Source: Methylophilus sp. Leaf416 (GTDB taxonomy: Bacteria; Pseudomonadota; Gammaproteobacteria; Burkholderiales; Methylophilaceae). From it: a stretch of DNA of 64,000 bases. How positions within the stretch are numbered: the stretch's first letter is position 1; each line of letters opens with the position of its first letter. The notes under the pieces were generated by a model. It searched no databases. It was given only the letters and a program-made list of their open reading frames with translations, and was not told the DNA's origin. Both the position numbers and the translations under genes were made by a program. Location: contig NZ_LMQS01000001.1 in assembly GCF_001424665.1 (NCBI RefSeq), positions 683,225-747,224 of the forward strand, read 5' to 3'. Of the stretch, positions 8,675-15,835 are shown piece by piece.

Positions 8675-9667
8675 CTACTCCCCCTTCTTTGGAACTAGCT
8701 TTGCTACTGAATCGAACAGTTCTTTGACAGAGCCGATCACCACGTCCGATCGATTATTGTCATTATTATGAGTAGTTGGCGCAGTGAAAATAACATTCGT
8801 TGCGCCTGTTACGATTTGATCCCGAACAGCAGGCTCACGTGTTAGGTCCCCATAGTTTGGAAGTGATGTAGCCACTGCTGCTTTATGCGCATACTCTTCT
8901 TCAAAGTCTCGTTCTTTTCTATATTGCGAAAAAGAAAAACCAAATGCTGCATACAATGGAAATAGTACTATTGAGCGAATCGCAATCGTCGCCCATAAAA
9001 CTTGAGAGGTAACAGGATATTTATTTGGTGTTAATATCGCTGCGCCGATCTCGGCAGTGAATGAATATGTAGCGGTAATAGAGTAACTACCCGCAACTAA
9101 TGCAATCAAACCCCAAACTATTCGACCATAAAGTAGAGTTGTTTTGCGAGAAGTGAATGCTTGCGATAAAGAACCTGCAACAGCAGGAGCAATCAAAGCT
9201 TTAACCTCTTTGCTAAGTTGATTATATTCAGATTTCGCCGTCCCTACATCATCTAGTTCGGCGCTTATTGTTCGAGTATTTCGCTCAAAAGTCAGACTAC
9301 CAAAAGCCGAAGACACCATATGGTATATTCTTAAGTGGTAATCAACCGAGTCTAGATGAGAAATGAAATTGATAAAATCATTAGGATTTTTATTGACTTT
9401 GAAAGCCGCATATGAGTTGATCAAATTGACTATCATTGAGTCAACAGAGTTAAGAGTTGTCCAAGAAAATTCATCCCAGCTATCATTCTCAAGCAACTGC
9501 TTTAAAACCGCTCCAATATGGTTTGCAGTTTTCTTGGCATCTTCAAAAGACAAGCCCTCAACAGCGTCAGGAAACTCCCCCTCAAGCTTTTCAAAAGCTG
9601 GTAACAATTCCTCAACAACCGATTTGGCATTTGACTTTAATCGATTAATTACAGTTTTCTTGGCCAT
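8675..9667 (-). CDS. Unknown membrane protein, helical domain plus two TM segments
   Basis: I do not recognise this 330-residue protein. Residues 1-160 look helical and soluble, residues about 175-200 and 225-245 form two TM helices (LLYGRIVWGLIALVAGSYS and VLWATIAIRSIVLFPLYAAF), and a cytosolic C-terminal part of about 80 residues follows, with an Asn-rich patch near 290. The start at 9667 is preferred over 9703 because AAAGGAAG sits seven bases upstream. Its architecture, a soluble domain with paired TM helices, and its place beside the Pycsar pair fit a membrane-acting defence protein. That is inference from location. Confidence 0.6.
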   Translation of the reverse strand: MAKKTVINRLKSNAKSVVEELLPAFEKLEGEFPDAVEGLSFEDAKKTANHIGAVLKQLLENDSWDEFSWTTLNSVDSMIVNLINSYAAFKVNKNPNDFINFISHLDSVDYHLRIYHMVSSAFGSLTFERNTRTISAELDDVGTAKSEYNQLSKEVKALIAPAVAGSLSQAFTSRKTTLLYGRIVWGLIALVAGSYSITATYSFTAEIGAAILTPNKYPVTSQVLWATIAIRSIVLFPLYAAFGFSFSQYRKERDFEEEYAHKAAVATSLPNYGDLTREPAVRDQIVTGATNVIFTAPTTHNNDNNRSDVVIGSVKELFDSVAKLVPKKGE

Positions 9668-9795
9668 CCAGCTTCCTTTATAAAATTTATCCTTGATTTG
9701 CAACTTTGTTAAACATACAGGAATTCCTACATAATTTACAATCTTTGCATATTTCTAGATAAACTAACCTCAACTGATTTAAGCATTTATTCAAT

Positions 9796-10284
9796 ATGTC
9801 AAATATTCGAAATAAAATTGACGATGCCAAATGGCTATTGGAGCGAATGTTGAGTTGGGTAGCTGCAGCCGATGTTAAAACTGGAATTGTTTTAAGCATT
9901 CAAATTGCAATGTTTGGTGGGCTAGCGGCTACTTATAGTACAGCTGATATAGTCAATCGCTCAAACGCTGCCTATTTCTTCGTTGCTTTGGCTTGTGGCA
10001 GTCTAATCTCTGCTGTTTCTTGTGCTGCCGCTGCTGCAATCCCCAGAATCTCAGGTCCTATACGCTCAAATATTTACTTTGGCCGAATTGTTAAAGTTCC
10101 TGTTGCCAGCTTCAATGCTGCATTTGAAAAACTTAACGATGCGGATTTCCTGCAAGATCTCACCTCTCAGATACATCGAAATGCTGAGATTGCCAACTTA
10201 AAACATGCATGGATTCGATCAAGTATGGAGTGGACTTTTGGTAGCGCGATTCCTTGGTCGGTAGCAATTCTATTATTAATTTAA
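9796..10284 (+). CDS. pycTM: Pycsar transmembrane effector PycTM
   Basis: Predicted effector of a Pycsar anti-phage system: it senses a cyclic pyrimidine mononucleotide and damages the inner membrane during infection. The 162-residue protein has the DUF5706-like amino terminus DAKWLLERMLSWVAAADVKTG (here residues about 10-30; AADVKTG is the telltale part) running into TM1 (about 30-50), TM2 (about 62-84) and a final TM (about 146-162). The size and layout match known PycTM proteins. It lies 15 bp upstream of the cyclase gene on the same strand, the usual two-gene arrangement. Confidence 0.85.
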   Translation: MSNIRNKIDDAKWLLERMLSWVAAADVKTGIVLSIQIAMFGGLAATYSTADIVNRSNAAYFFVALACGSLISAVSCAAAAAIPRISGPIRSNIYFGRIVKVPVASFNAAFEKLNDADFLQDLTSQIHRNAEIANLKHAWIRSSMEWTFGSAIPWSVAILLLI

Positions 10285-10299
10285 TGGTTTGAGATAATT

Positions 10300-11001
10300 A
10301 TGAGTCTACAGGATGATCTTAAAGCTCTTGTTAGCGCTACCTTTTCTGATCTTTGGGAAGTCCAGCAAACAACCAGCATTCCTGAGCCAGCTGATTTAAA
10401 ACTTGGCGCGAACCATGCAAAAGACCTAGAAACTGCAACAGTACTATATGCTGACCTTGATGGCTCTACCTCCATGGTTGATAGCATGCCTTGGTATTTT
10501 AGTGCTGAAGTTTATAAAAACTACTTACGTTGCGCAGCGTTAATCATCCGAAGTGAAACTGGAATAATCACGGCTTATGATGGAGATCGCATCATGGCAG
10601 TATTTACTGGCAATGGTAAGAACACTCACGCAGTAAGAGCAGCTTTCAAAATAAGCTATGCAGTTGAATGCATTATCAACCCTGCTCTGACGAAACAATA
10701 TTCCACTAGTGATTTCATTGTAAAACACGTCATTGGCATTGATACAAGTCAACTTCATGCAGCTCGTACAGGTGTTCGTGGAGATTCAGATATTGTTTGG
10801 ATCGGTAGAGCAGCAAATTATGCTGCTAAATTGACATCAATGCCTGCGCAAAAAATTTGGATCACTGAAGATGTTTATAACAGACTCAATGATTTTGAAA
10901 AATTCACCACAACTGGTGAACTTGCATGGCAAGCTTCAATTTGGTTCGCAATGAACAATCAAAGAATTTATAGCTCGGATTGCGCCTGGACTGAAGTGTA
11001 G
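10300..11001 (+). CDS. pycC: Pycsar pyrimidine (cUMP/cCMP) cyclase PycC
   Basis: Class III nucleotide cyclase fold expected to make cUMP or cCMP on phage infection, activating the neighbouring PycTM. The 233-residue protein is a stand-alone catalytic domain. The first metal-binding Asp is in YADLDGST (Asp52) and the second in AYDGDRIMAVF (Asp96); GRAANYAAKLT near 168-178 corresponds to the conserved Asn/Arg region of class III cyclases. Lack of sensor domains and pairing with a DUF5706 gene distinguish it from ordinary adenylate cyclases. Which pyrimidine is used cannot be told from the sequence alone. ATG follows a modest AGATAATT leader. Confidence 0.87.
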   Translation: MSLQDDLKALVSATFSDLWEVQQTTSIPEPADLKLGANHAKDLETATVLYADLDGSTSMVDSMPWYFSAEVYKNYLRCAALIIRSETGIITAYDGDRIMAVFTGNGKNTHAVRAAFKISYAVECIINPALTKQYSTSDFIVKHVIGIDTSQLHAARTGVRGDSDIVWIGRAANYAAKLTSMPAQKIWITEDVYNRLNDFEKFTTTGELAWQASIWFAMNNQRIYSSDCAWTEV

Positions 11002-11011
11002 CCTTTGTAAT

Positions 11012-11507
11012 TCCGGATGTATAAGTACAATTTCAAAAATTCTCGGAAAATTTAATCACCATACCCTCCAACACTTATAGTACCTATTTAGACTTTTTCT
11101 TTTTAAATACCCATCCAGCTTGCTATATTGCAAACCAATCTACCCTTAACTAGGGTCAATTACCGGACATATTTTTAAAATCGCTGTTTTATGGTGACAT
11201 CTCCATGACAGTTCAGTGACATTTTTTGAGCTAAGTCCCTAATGCTACAAGAAAAGTTCTTAAAATCACTTCAGGCTCGAAATGTCACAATTTTGCTCAG
11301 TATTTAATTTATTCAAGGGCATTGTTGGCAAAATGTCACAGCAAGTGTCACAGTATTTGACCAAATTTGTTAAATCCACCAGCGCAGAAAATAGCTAAAC
11401 AGCTGAGAATGATCTATTGATAGGACATGCACAGCACGCTCTCAAACGCATTAATTCAATAAACCTGCCCAGAAAGCGCTTATACTAAATTGGCGGTCTT
11501 GTAGCGC
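11012..11507. repeat. Non-coding block A with TGTCAC words (left copy)
   Basis: About 500 bp without a gene, diverged but colinear with block B at 14459-14958. Shared landmarks: a start GGATGTATAAG, AATTAATCACCATACC-like sequence (11054 on), GACTTTTTCTTT near 11090, a cluster of GTGACA/TGTCAC words at 11194, 11216, 11283, 11334 and 11346, ATTAATTCA near 11450, and AATTGGCGGTCTTGTAG near 11488-11504. Two words are in one orientation, then three in the other. The block ends at the 3' end of a minus-strand gene. Confidence 0.8.
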
Positions 11508-11508
11508 T

Positions 11509-11811
11509 TTAAATGGCGGTTTTCCTGAGATACTCCTGCTCTAATTGACACCATTGATCCGAGCTAAAGTTAACTGGCTCTTGTGCAATCATTCTTCTCT
11601 TTAACTTCAATTGACTATCCGCCTTAAATCTTTCATAGCGCATTGTGGACACCTGAATGGCTTGGTTCCAGTCTTCATCAGATGCATTTTCAATCAAAGC
11701 CTCAAGCAGAAGCTCTGGAAGAACGTTTGCATTATTGGAAAATCTTCTTAGCAGAGGAACAGCTGAGGATTCTTTAGTAGTAGATATTAAGTTTATTGCT
11801 AACATTTGCAT
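11509..11811 (-). CDS. Small helical protein, third gene of the EVE-HNH/macro operon
   Basis: I do not recognise this 100-residue protein. It is predicted helical, with a HEAT-like pattern at the start (LISTTKESSAVPLLRRFSNN, then LPELLLEALIENASDEDW). The ATG at 11811 is chosen because AAAGGAT lies six bases before it; a TTG at 11829 would add six residues. It starts 26 bp after the macro-domain gene on the same strand, so it is probably cotranscribed and may be a partner or regulator. Its 3' end touches repeat block A. Confidence 0.55.
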   Translation of the reverse strand: MQMLAINLISTTKESSAVPLLRRFSNNANVLPELLLEALIENASDEDWNQAIQVSTMRYERFKADSQLKLKRRMIAQEPVNFSSDQWCQLEQEYLRKTAI

Positions 11812-11837
11812 GAAATATCCTTTACTCAAATTTAAAG

Positions 11838-12770
11838 TTAATTCCTCAGTAAAAAGGCGGAGACTAATGCTGCGTCGGAATTTCGATAAGTGCCTATGTA
11901 TACATCAACGGCAGCACTGGAGCTTTTCAGGATTGAGATTAGTGGACTCAAAGTTTGTCTGATAGATTCATCGGCCTGAAGCTGCCCGCTACCCAATCCA
12001 AAGACTGGTATAAAAATTGAATTAAGATGATTTGTATTGCAGTAATTTATGGCAAATTCGATTATTTCTCGGTTTGCAGCCTCTTCAATGAGAACAACCC
12101 CTGACCCTCGCTTCTCAATGGCAACTGCATGAACAATAGCTTTTACGCCCCGGCTGTAAGCAGCAAAGGGGGGAGATACGAAACACTGCCCCAATCTGTA
12201 TGGCCCTGAGTATGGCAAATCTTTCTTTTTTTTATTTATATAATCCCCCAAAGAATCCTCAATTAGCCCTCCACTTGCATCAAATGATGCCGCAAGACGC
12301 CTTACTCTACCCGATACTGATGTGCTGCTGAGACTAGCTATATCAAAATCTTTATTTTCAGAAGCTACTATCACATCAATATTCAAAACTCCTAGAAGTG
12401 AGCCGCAATAACAATAAACTCTAGAATTTCCTGCAGTTACAGGACCCGTCAAACTTACCGTATCTACAATTGATTCTCGTTGATTAGTTACACTTTTTTT
12501 AGCCAAATACGCAAAGATAAATGTAAGTATTAGAAAAATACCGCCAGCTAATAATGGTGACAGCGGAATTTCAGAGGGAGGGTTTGTAAAATTTGATGAT
12601 AACTTTTCTAAAACTGGTTGCCACCAAGGTGTGATCCACGCCCCTGCACAAAAAGACAACGATGAAATAGCAAGTAAGCTATAAACATTGCTGGGGCGCA
12701 ATAGGCGCTTCATCGCAAATTCAAATAACAATCCAATTACAAACTCAAGCTTTTTAACTATACGCCACAT
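11838..12770 (-). CDS. Membrane-anchored macro-domain protein
   Basis: A 310-residue protein with two N-terminal TM helices (about 29-50 and 71-92) and a cytosolic macro domain (about 115-305). Macro features: NIDVIVASEN in place of the usual DVIVNAAN, a middle AIVHAVA strand (family VIHTVGP), and NSIFIPVFGLGSGQLQADESI in place of IAFPAIxTGxxG. Macro domains bind ADP-ribose and related nucleotides. Coupling to a 2TM unit is the layout of proposed nucleotide-signal membrane effectors, but a catalytic ADP-ribosyl hydrolase role is not excluded. Sits 13 bp downstream of the EVE-HNH gene and 26 bp before the small helical gene. Function inferred, family assignment moderately firm. Confidence 0.75.
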   Translation of the reverse strand: MWRIVKKLEFVIGLLFEFAMKRLLRPSNVYSLLAISSLSFCAGAWITPWWQPVLEKLSSNFTNPPSEIPLSPLLAGGIFLILTFIFAYLAKKSVTNQRESIVDTVSLTGPVTAGNSRVYCYCGSLLGVLNIDVIVASENKDFDIASLSSTSVSGRVRRLAASFDASGGLIEDSLGDYINKKKKDLPYSGPYRLGQCFVSPPFAAYSRGVKAIVHAVAIEKRGSGVVLIEEAANREIIEFAINYCNTNHLNSIFIPVFGLGSGQLQADESIRQTLSPLISILKSSSAAVDVYIGTYRNSDAALVSAFLLRN

Positions 12771-12783
12771 GCCTCAAACCCAG

Positions 12784-13707
12784 TCATTTTTTAAATATAT
12801 TATCCCGGTGAAATTTCATAAACCCACTTTGCTCCTTGTTTAGCCCCCCACAACCATCAGTGGGGTCTATAGCCCAAGTTTTTAGTATGTCGCTAGAAAG
12901 ATTACTTGAGACTAACATTGCTCCATCATCTGTAAAGCTGATATATCCACGATCAAAGAGATGATCAATATGCGGGGAAAGCAAAAGCCCATTGTTACCG
13001 TCAAGCTTCTCGTCATCAGTTGAGCTTCTCCATGGTTTGATATGGCTGGCAATTAAATGAGACTTAACATTCACTCCTGTTACCCGGCAAGCTGATTCCA
13101 CATCGGCAACATTCTTACGAAACAGCCCTTGTCCACGCCTTGCCTTAATCAATTGCAGCTTGTGAGTTTCTCCAATGTCTTTGCGAGCGGAAATTTTTCT
13201 TTCTTCACTAATGTCCTGATCACTTAAACTGGTTTCATCAGCCTCAGTCTTTACAACATCAACCTGACCATCTAAAAGTCGATTTAACTCCTCTGCCATT
13301 GGCTCAGGAATTTGACATAAGTAGACTTGATTACCTTTACCATTCGACTTTATTGGTGAGTGCATTGATGGCAGCAACTCCCTTAAAGAGTCCATATGCT
13401 TTGATGGAGTCAACGGCAGTTCAATTAAACTAAAATCGACTTTAACAAGCCACCCGTCATCACTCCAGCTTGCCCCCGCTGCTCCAAACTCTGGTTTAGA
13501 CTCAGATACGGCTCGTGATAACGCTATACCTATAGCGTTAATTGAACCGTTGTAATATGAATAAACAACATCCCCCGGCTCTATTTTTGTCATGTTGTCG
13601 TATGAGTTACTAGATGAGCCGTTTCTATTGCGCTTAGGCGACCACATGAAGCCTTCATAGACTTCTTGCTTATAGGTTTGCTTTTGATTCACCCACCAAT
13701 ATTTCAT
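12784..13707 (-). CDS. EVE-HNH endonuclease (modified-DNA-dependent restriction)
   Basis: A 307-residue two-domain protein. Residues 1-150 look like an EVE (PUA-like modified base reader) domain: KYWWVNQKQTYKQEV, GFMWSPKRN, and GDVVYSYYNGSINAIGIA. Residues about 180-307 form an HNH_2-type nuclease: RRGQGLFRKNV, SHLIASHIKPWR (His222), DGNNGLLLSPHIDHLFDRG (Asn238/239, His246, His249). EVE-HNH enzymes are known type IV-like restriction endonucleases that cut DNA carrying modified cytosines such as hydroxymethylcytosine. It is the first gene of a three-gene minus-strand operon with a macro-domain gene. The start is supported by AAGGAA upstream. Confidence 0.87.
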   Translation of the reverse strand: MKYWWVNQKQTYKQEVYEGFMWSPKRNRNGSSSNSYDNMTKIEPGDVVYSYYNGSINAIGIALSRAVSESKPEFGAAGASWSDDGWLVKVDFSLIELPLTPSKHMDSLRELLPSMHSPIKSNGKGNQVYLCQIPEPMAEELNRLLDGQVDVVKTEADETSLSDQDISEERKISARKDIGETHKLQLIKARRGQGLFRKNVADVESACRVTGVNVKSHLIASHIKPWRSSTDDEKLDGNNGLLLSPHIDHLFDRGYISFTDDGAMLVSSNLSSDILKTWAIDPTDGCGGLNKEQSGFMKFHRDNIFKK

Positions 13708-13863
13708 ACATTTCCTTCTTTGTTATTCTTATTGAATTATTGAGTAAGCATAACACCTGGGAATAAGATCTATATCAAAGAACCTTATGCCTGATTCTGA
13801 GTTAGAATTATGTAAGTATTTACATAATTTTTAGATCTATTTTTTACGATAAGGGGATTTAGT

Positions 13864-14211
13864 ATGTCAGAAGAAAAACATGCCTTTGAAGAAAACTATT
13901 CAGACAGCGACTTCTGGGACAAAGTAATTACGTTCGCAAAAACTGCCGGCATAGAAGTAATTCAAAAAGCTCTCTGGCTATATTACGCTGCTCAAAGCCC
14001 ACTTACACCCTCATGGGCGAAAACTGTAATCTACGGCGCACTTGGTTATTTCATCTTCCCAGTTGATGCTATTCCTGACGTCGTACCTGTCGTTGGCTAC
14101 GCCGATGACCTTGGTGTTCTCGCTGCAGCATTAGGCACCGTAAGCATGTATGTAGATGACGAGGTTAAAGCACTAGCCTCGCAGAAATTGAAAGATTGGT
14201 TTGGTGAGTAA
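13864..14211 (+). CDS. YkvA/DUF1232 family small membrane protein
   Basis: A 115-residue protein with the hallmark DUF1232 segment LGYFIFPVDAIPDVVPVVGYADDLGVL (split here: YFIFPVDAIPD at about 60-70, then VGYADDLGVL) within one hydrophobic region. The family is widespread and of unknown biochemical function. It has a good AAGGGG-type leader and is transcribed away from the EVE-HNH operon. It is the last gene before repeat block B and could be island cargo or part of the second cassette. Confidence 0.85.
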   Translation: MSEEKHAFEENYSDSDFWDKVITFAKTAGIEVIQKALWLYYAAQSPLTPSWAKTVIYGALGYFIFPVDAIPDVVPVVGYADDLGVLAAALGTVSMYVDDEVKALASQKLKDWFGE

Positions 14212-14458
14212 CCCGTATACTTGTTATTGCACATGTTCCTCAACTGACCTGCCACGTAGGTAGACGGGTAAAGCCATAAAGCTAGCAGTAATGTCTAAAT
14301 AGATAGTTTCAAATAAGAAGCTCATTACTACGAATGACCTACAAGCTAACCATTCTCGACCTGCAAAGAAATACAAAAATATTTCGTTTGCAGGTCGCTA
14401 GGGCATCTCCGGGAACTGATATTTTTAAAGAGTTACCTATTTAGAAACTAATTAACTT

Positions 14459-14958
14459 TGGATGTATAAGGTCATTTTCAAAAACTCCAAAAAAAATTAA
14501 TCACCATACCGTTCAGCACTTATATTTCCCTATAAGACTTTTTCTTTCCCACCGCGTGACAACATATCCGAAGCATTGCGACGGTGTTAATAGGGTCAAT
14601 AATCATCAAGAATTCAAATAAGGCTGTTTTAGAGTGACACTTGTGCGACAGTTCGGTGACATTTCGCTCTAGAATGCGCTCTGCATGGTAGTGGTTGCTT
14701 AGTCAAATTATCCCAAATGTCACTATTTCAAGCTCGTCAAAGCTCAAAATGTCACACATTACTAAATAAATGTCATAGGAAATGTCACTATTTTGACTGA
14801 AATGTCACATTGCAATTAGGTGCAACCCACCAGTACACGATGGTGTCTGTGAAGTTATTTGCACCCCATTGAGTTTACGTACACAGGACGATCTGAGAGA
14901 CACTTTATTAATTCATCAAGGGTATTGACACATACACCGACTCAATTGGCGGTCTTGT
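14459..14958. repeat. Non-coding block B with TGTCAC words (right copy)
   Basis: Diverged copy of block A. TGTCAC/GTGACA words at 14634, 14656, 14718, 14750, 14783 and 14803, with a TGTCAT variant at 14771. It keeps the same orientation switch (two GTGACA then the TGTCAC group) and the same end landmark TTGGCGGTCTTGTAG near 14945. It lies about 280 bp inside attR. The words could be arm-type sites for integrase or accessory factors, or sites for an unknown regulator. Confidence 0.8.
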
Positions 14959-15241
14959 AGAGCGTCCTAGATGCATCACAGTTGCTTTTTCTTTTGCGGT
15001 TTAACTAACCCAGGCTTCTTACCGAGAGACTCTAAACCGCAGCAATTCAACCTTGCTGACAAGAAGCATAGCCACATTGCTGTTCGTTAAAGTCGGTAAA
15101 TACGGTAAAGACGATATTGCATGTATTTCAGGTACAAGTTTGTCCAACGTGGCTACTTCGGTTATGCTTTTAGGTGGTACACATTTTATCAATTCACACC
15201 ACCAGGCTGAATTTAGGTCTATATAAATCAACAGGTTAATT
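14959..15241. other. Non-coding or degenerate stretch before attR
   Basis: About 280 bp. A 70-codon minus-strand frame (15019-15231) and an overlapping frame ending in a basic KPGLVKPQKKKQL tail can be read, but neither has a convincing start or family resemblance, so this may be the decayed 3' part of a minus-strand gene. No other signal is seen. The sequence 14212-14458 between the YkvA gene and block B also holds nothing I can support. Confidence 0.4.
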
Positions 15242-15282
15242 TAATCCTGGGGTCGAGGGTTCAAGTCCCTCTTTCACCACCA
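15242..15282 (+). repeat. attR: 41-bp direct repeat of the tRNA 3' half
   Basis: Perfect copy of 4802-4842, ending in the CCA. The sequence upstream of it does not continue as a tRNA, so this is the displaced original 3' end rather than a second gene. Confidence 0.93.
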
Positions 15283-15287
15283 GATAC

Positions 15288-15319
15288 AAAAACGGCTTCC
15301 AGAAATGGGAGCCGTTTTT
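15288..15319 (+). terminator. Ancestral tRNA terminator displaced by the island
   Basis: A 13-bp stem (15288-15300 with 15307-15319, one G-T wobble), loop AGAAAT, then a T-rich run. It sits five bases after attR, exactly where the tRNA terminator would be if the island were removed. Confidence 0.8.
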
Positions 15320-15464
15320 ATTTGTGTCATTTACTTAACCAGATATTTATTTTGATGCTAAAACTCAATGAATTCTGCTGCAATCTTAAAGCTTCACTAG
15401 ACCTAAAAAGCTTTAGAATAGTGGGATTGAATCCATCTAAATATATTTCAAAGTCAACATTCGC

Positions 15465-15749
15465 ATGGAAATCAACAACAGTTTTGAATTAGAGTTTATT
15501 GCCTGTTTTTCCATGCATCTGGAAAATATCTACAGCGAACACAACCATCCGAAAGACACCAGACAAAGGGATAGGTACTCTGAACTGATTGCCTTCATCA
15601 AAGAGTCACCTTTTGAAAGTGCGTTGGAAAAATACAGGCAAATATCACTCGCGGATACTGACATCAGCCTTTTCGACGAGTCCACGATCAAAATGGCGCA
15701 GAGACTGGCAAGAATTGAAATGGACCTGCCTCTCGTGCTTGATAATTAA
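15465..15749 (+). CDS. Hypothetical protein, 94 aa
   Basis: Not recognised. A small acidic helical protein without TM segments, rich in Glu, Arg and Ser; it could form a compact helical bundle ([20 protein letters not shown], then [20 protein letters not shown]). It sits between attR and the helicase-nuclease gene on the same strand, with 86 bp to the next start. There is no clear ribosome binding site. Coding likelihood rests on the uninterrupted frame and sensible composition only. Confidence 0.5.
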   Translation: MEINNSFELEFIACFSMHLENIYSEHNHPKDTRQRDRYSELIAFIKESPFESALEKYRQISLADTDISLFDESTIKMAQRLARIEMDLPLVLDN

Positions 15750-15835
15750 AGTTCTAAATTCCCCAAAGTAGGCCAGCCATTAAGTTAGTCGCAAATTTAG
15801 CAATCTCAGAAGATCTTAAAGCCATCTTTAAGTAT

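Larger units (their letters stand above)
4802..15282. mobile_element. Genomic island integrated in the tRNA(CAT) gene
   Basis: A ~10.5-kb element bounded by a perfect 41-bp direct repeat comprising the tRNA 3' half (4802-4842 and 15242-15282). A tyrosine integrase starts 90 bp inside the left end and reads inwards. The cargo is AT-richer than the flanks by eye and includes a serine resolvase, a Pycsar pair, an EVE-HNH endonuclease operon and several unknown small proteins. No conjugation, replication or phage structural genes are seen, so it is best described as a small non-self-transmissible defence island. Confidence 0.92.

Noticed and set aside
11194-14808. TGTCAC word clusters as a CRISPR array
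   Set aside because: Words are six bases, spacing irregular and orientation mixed; no repeat-spacer structure or cas genes.
15019-15231. 70-codon minus-strand frame near attR as a gene
   Set aside because: No start context, no recognisable family, and overlapping alternative frames; listed only as possible remnant.
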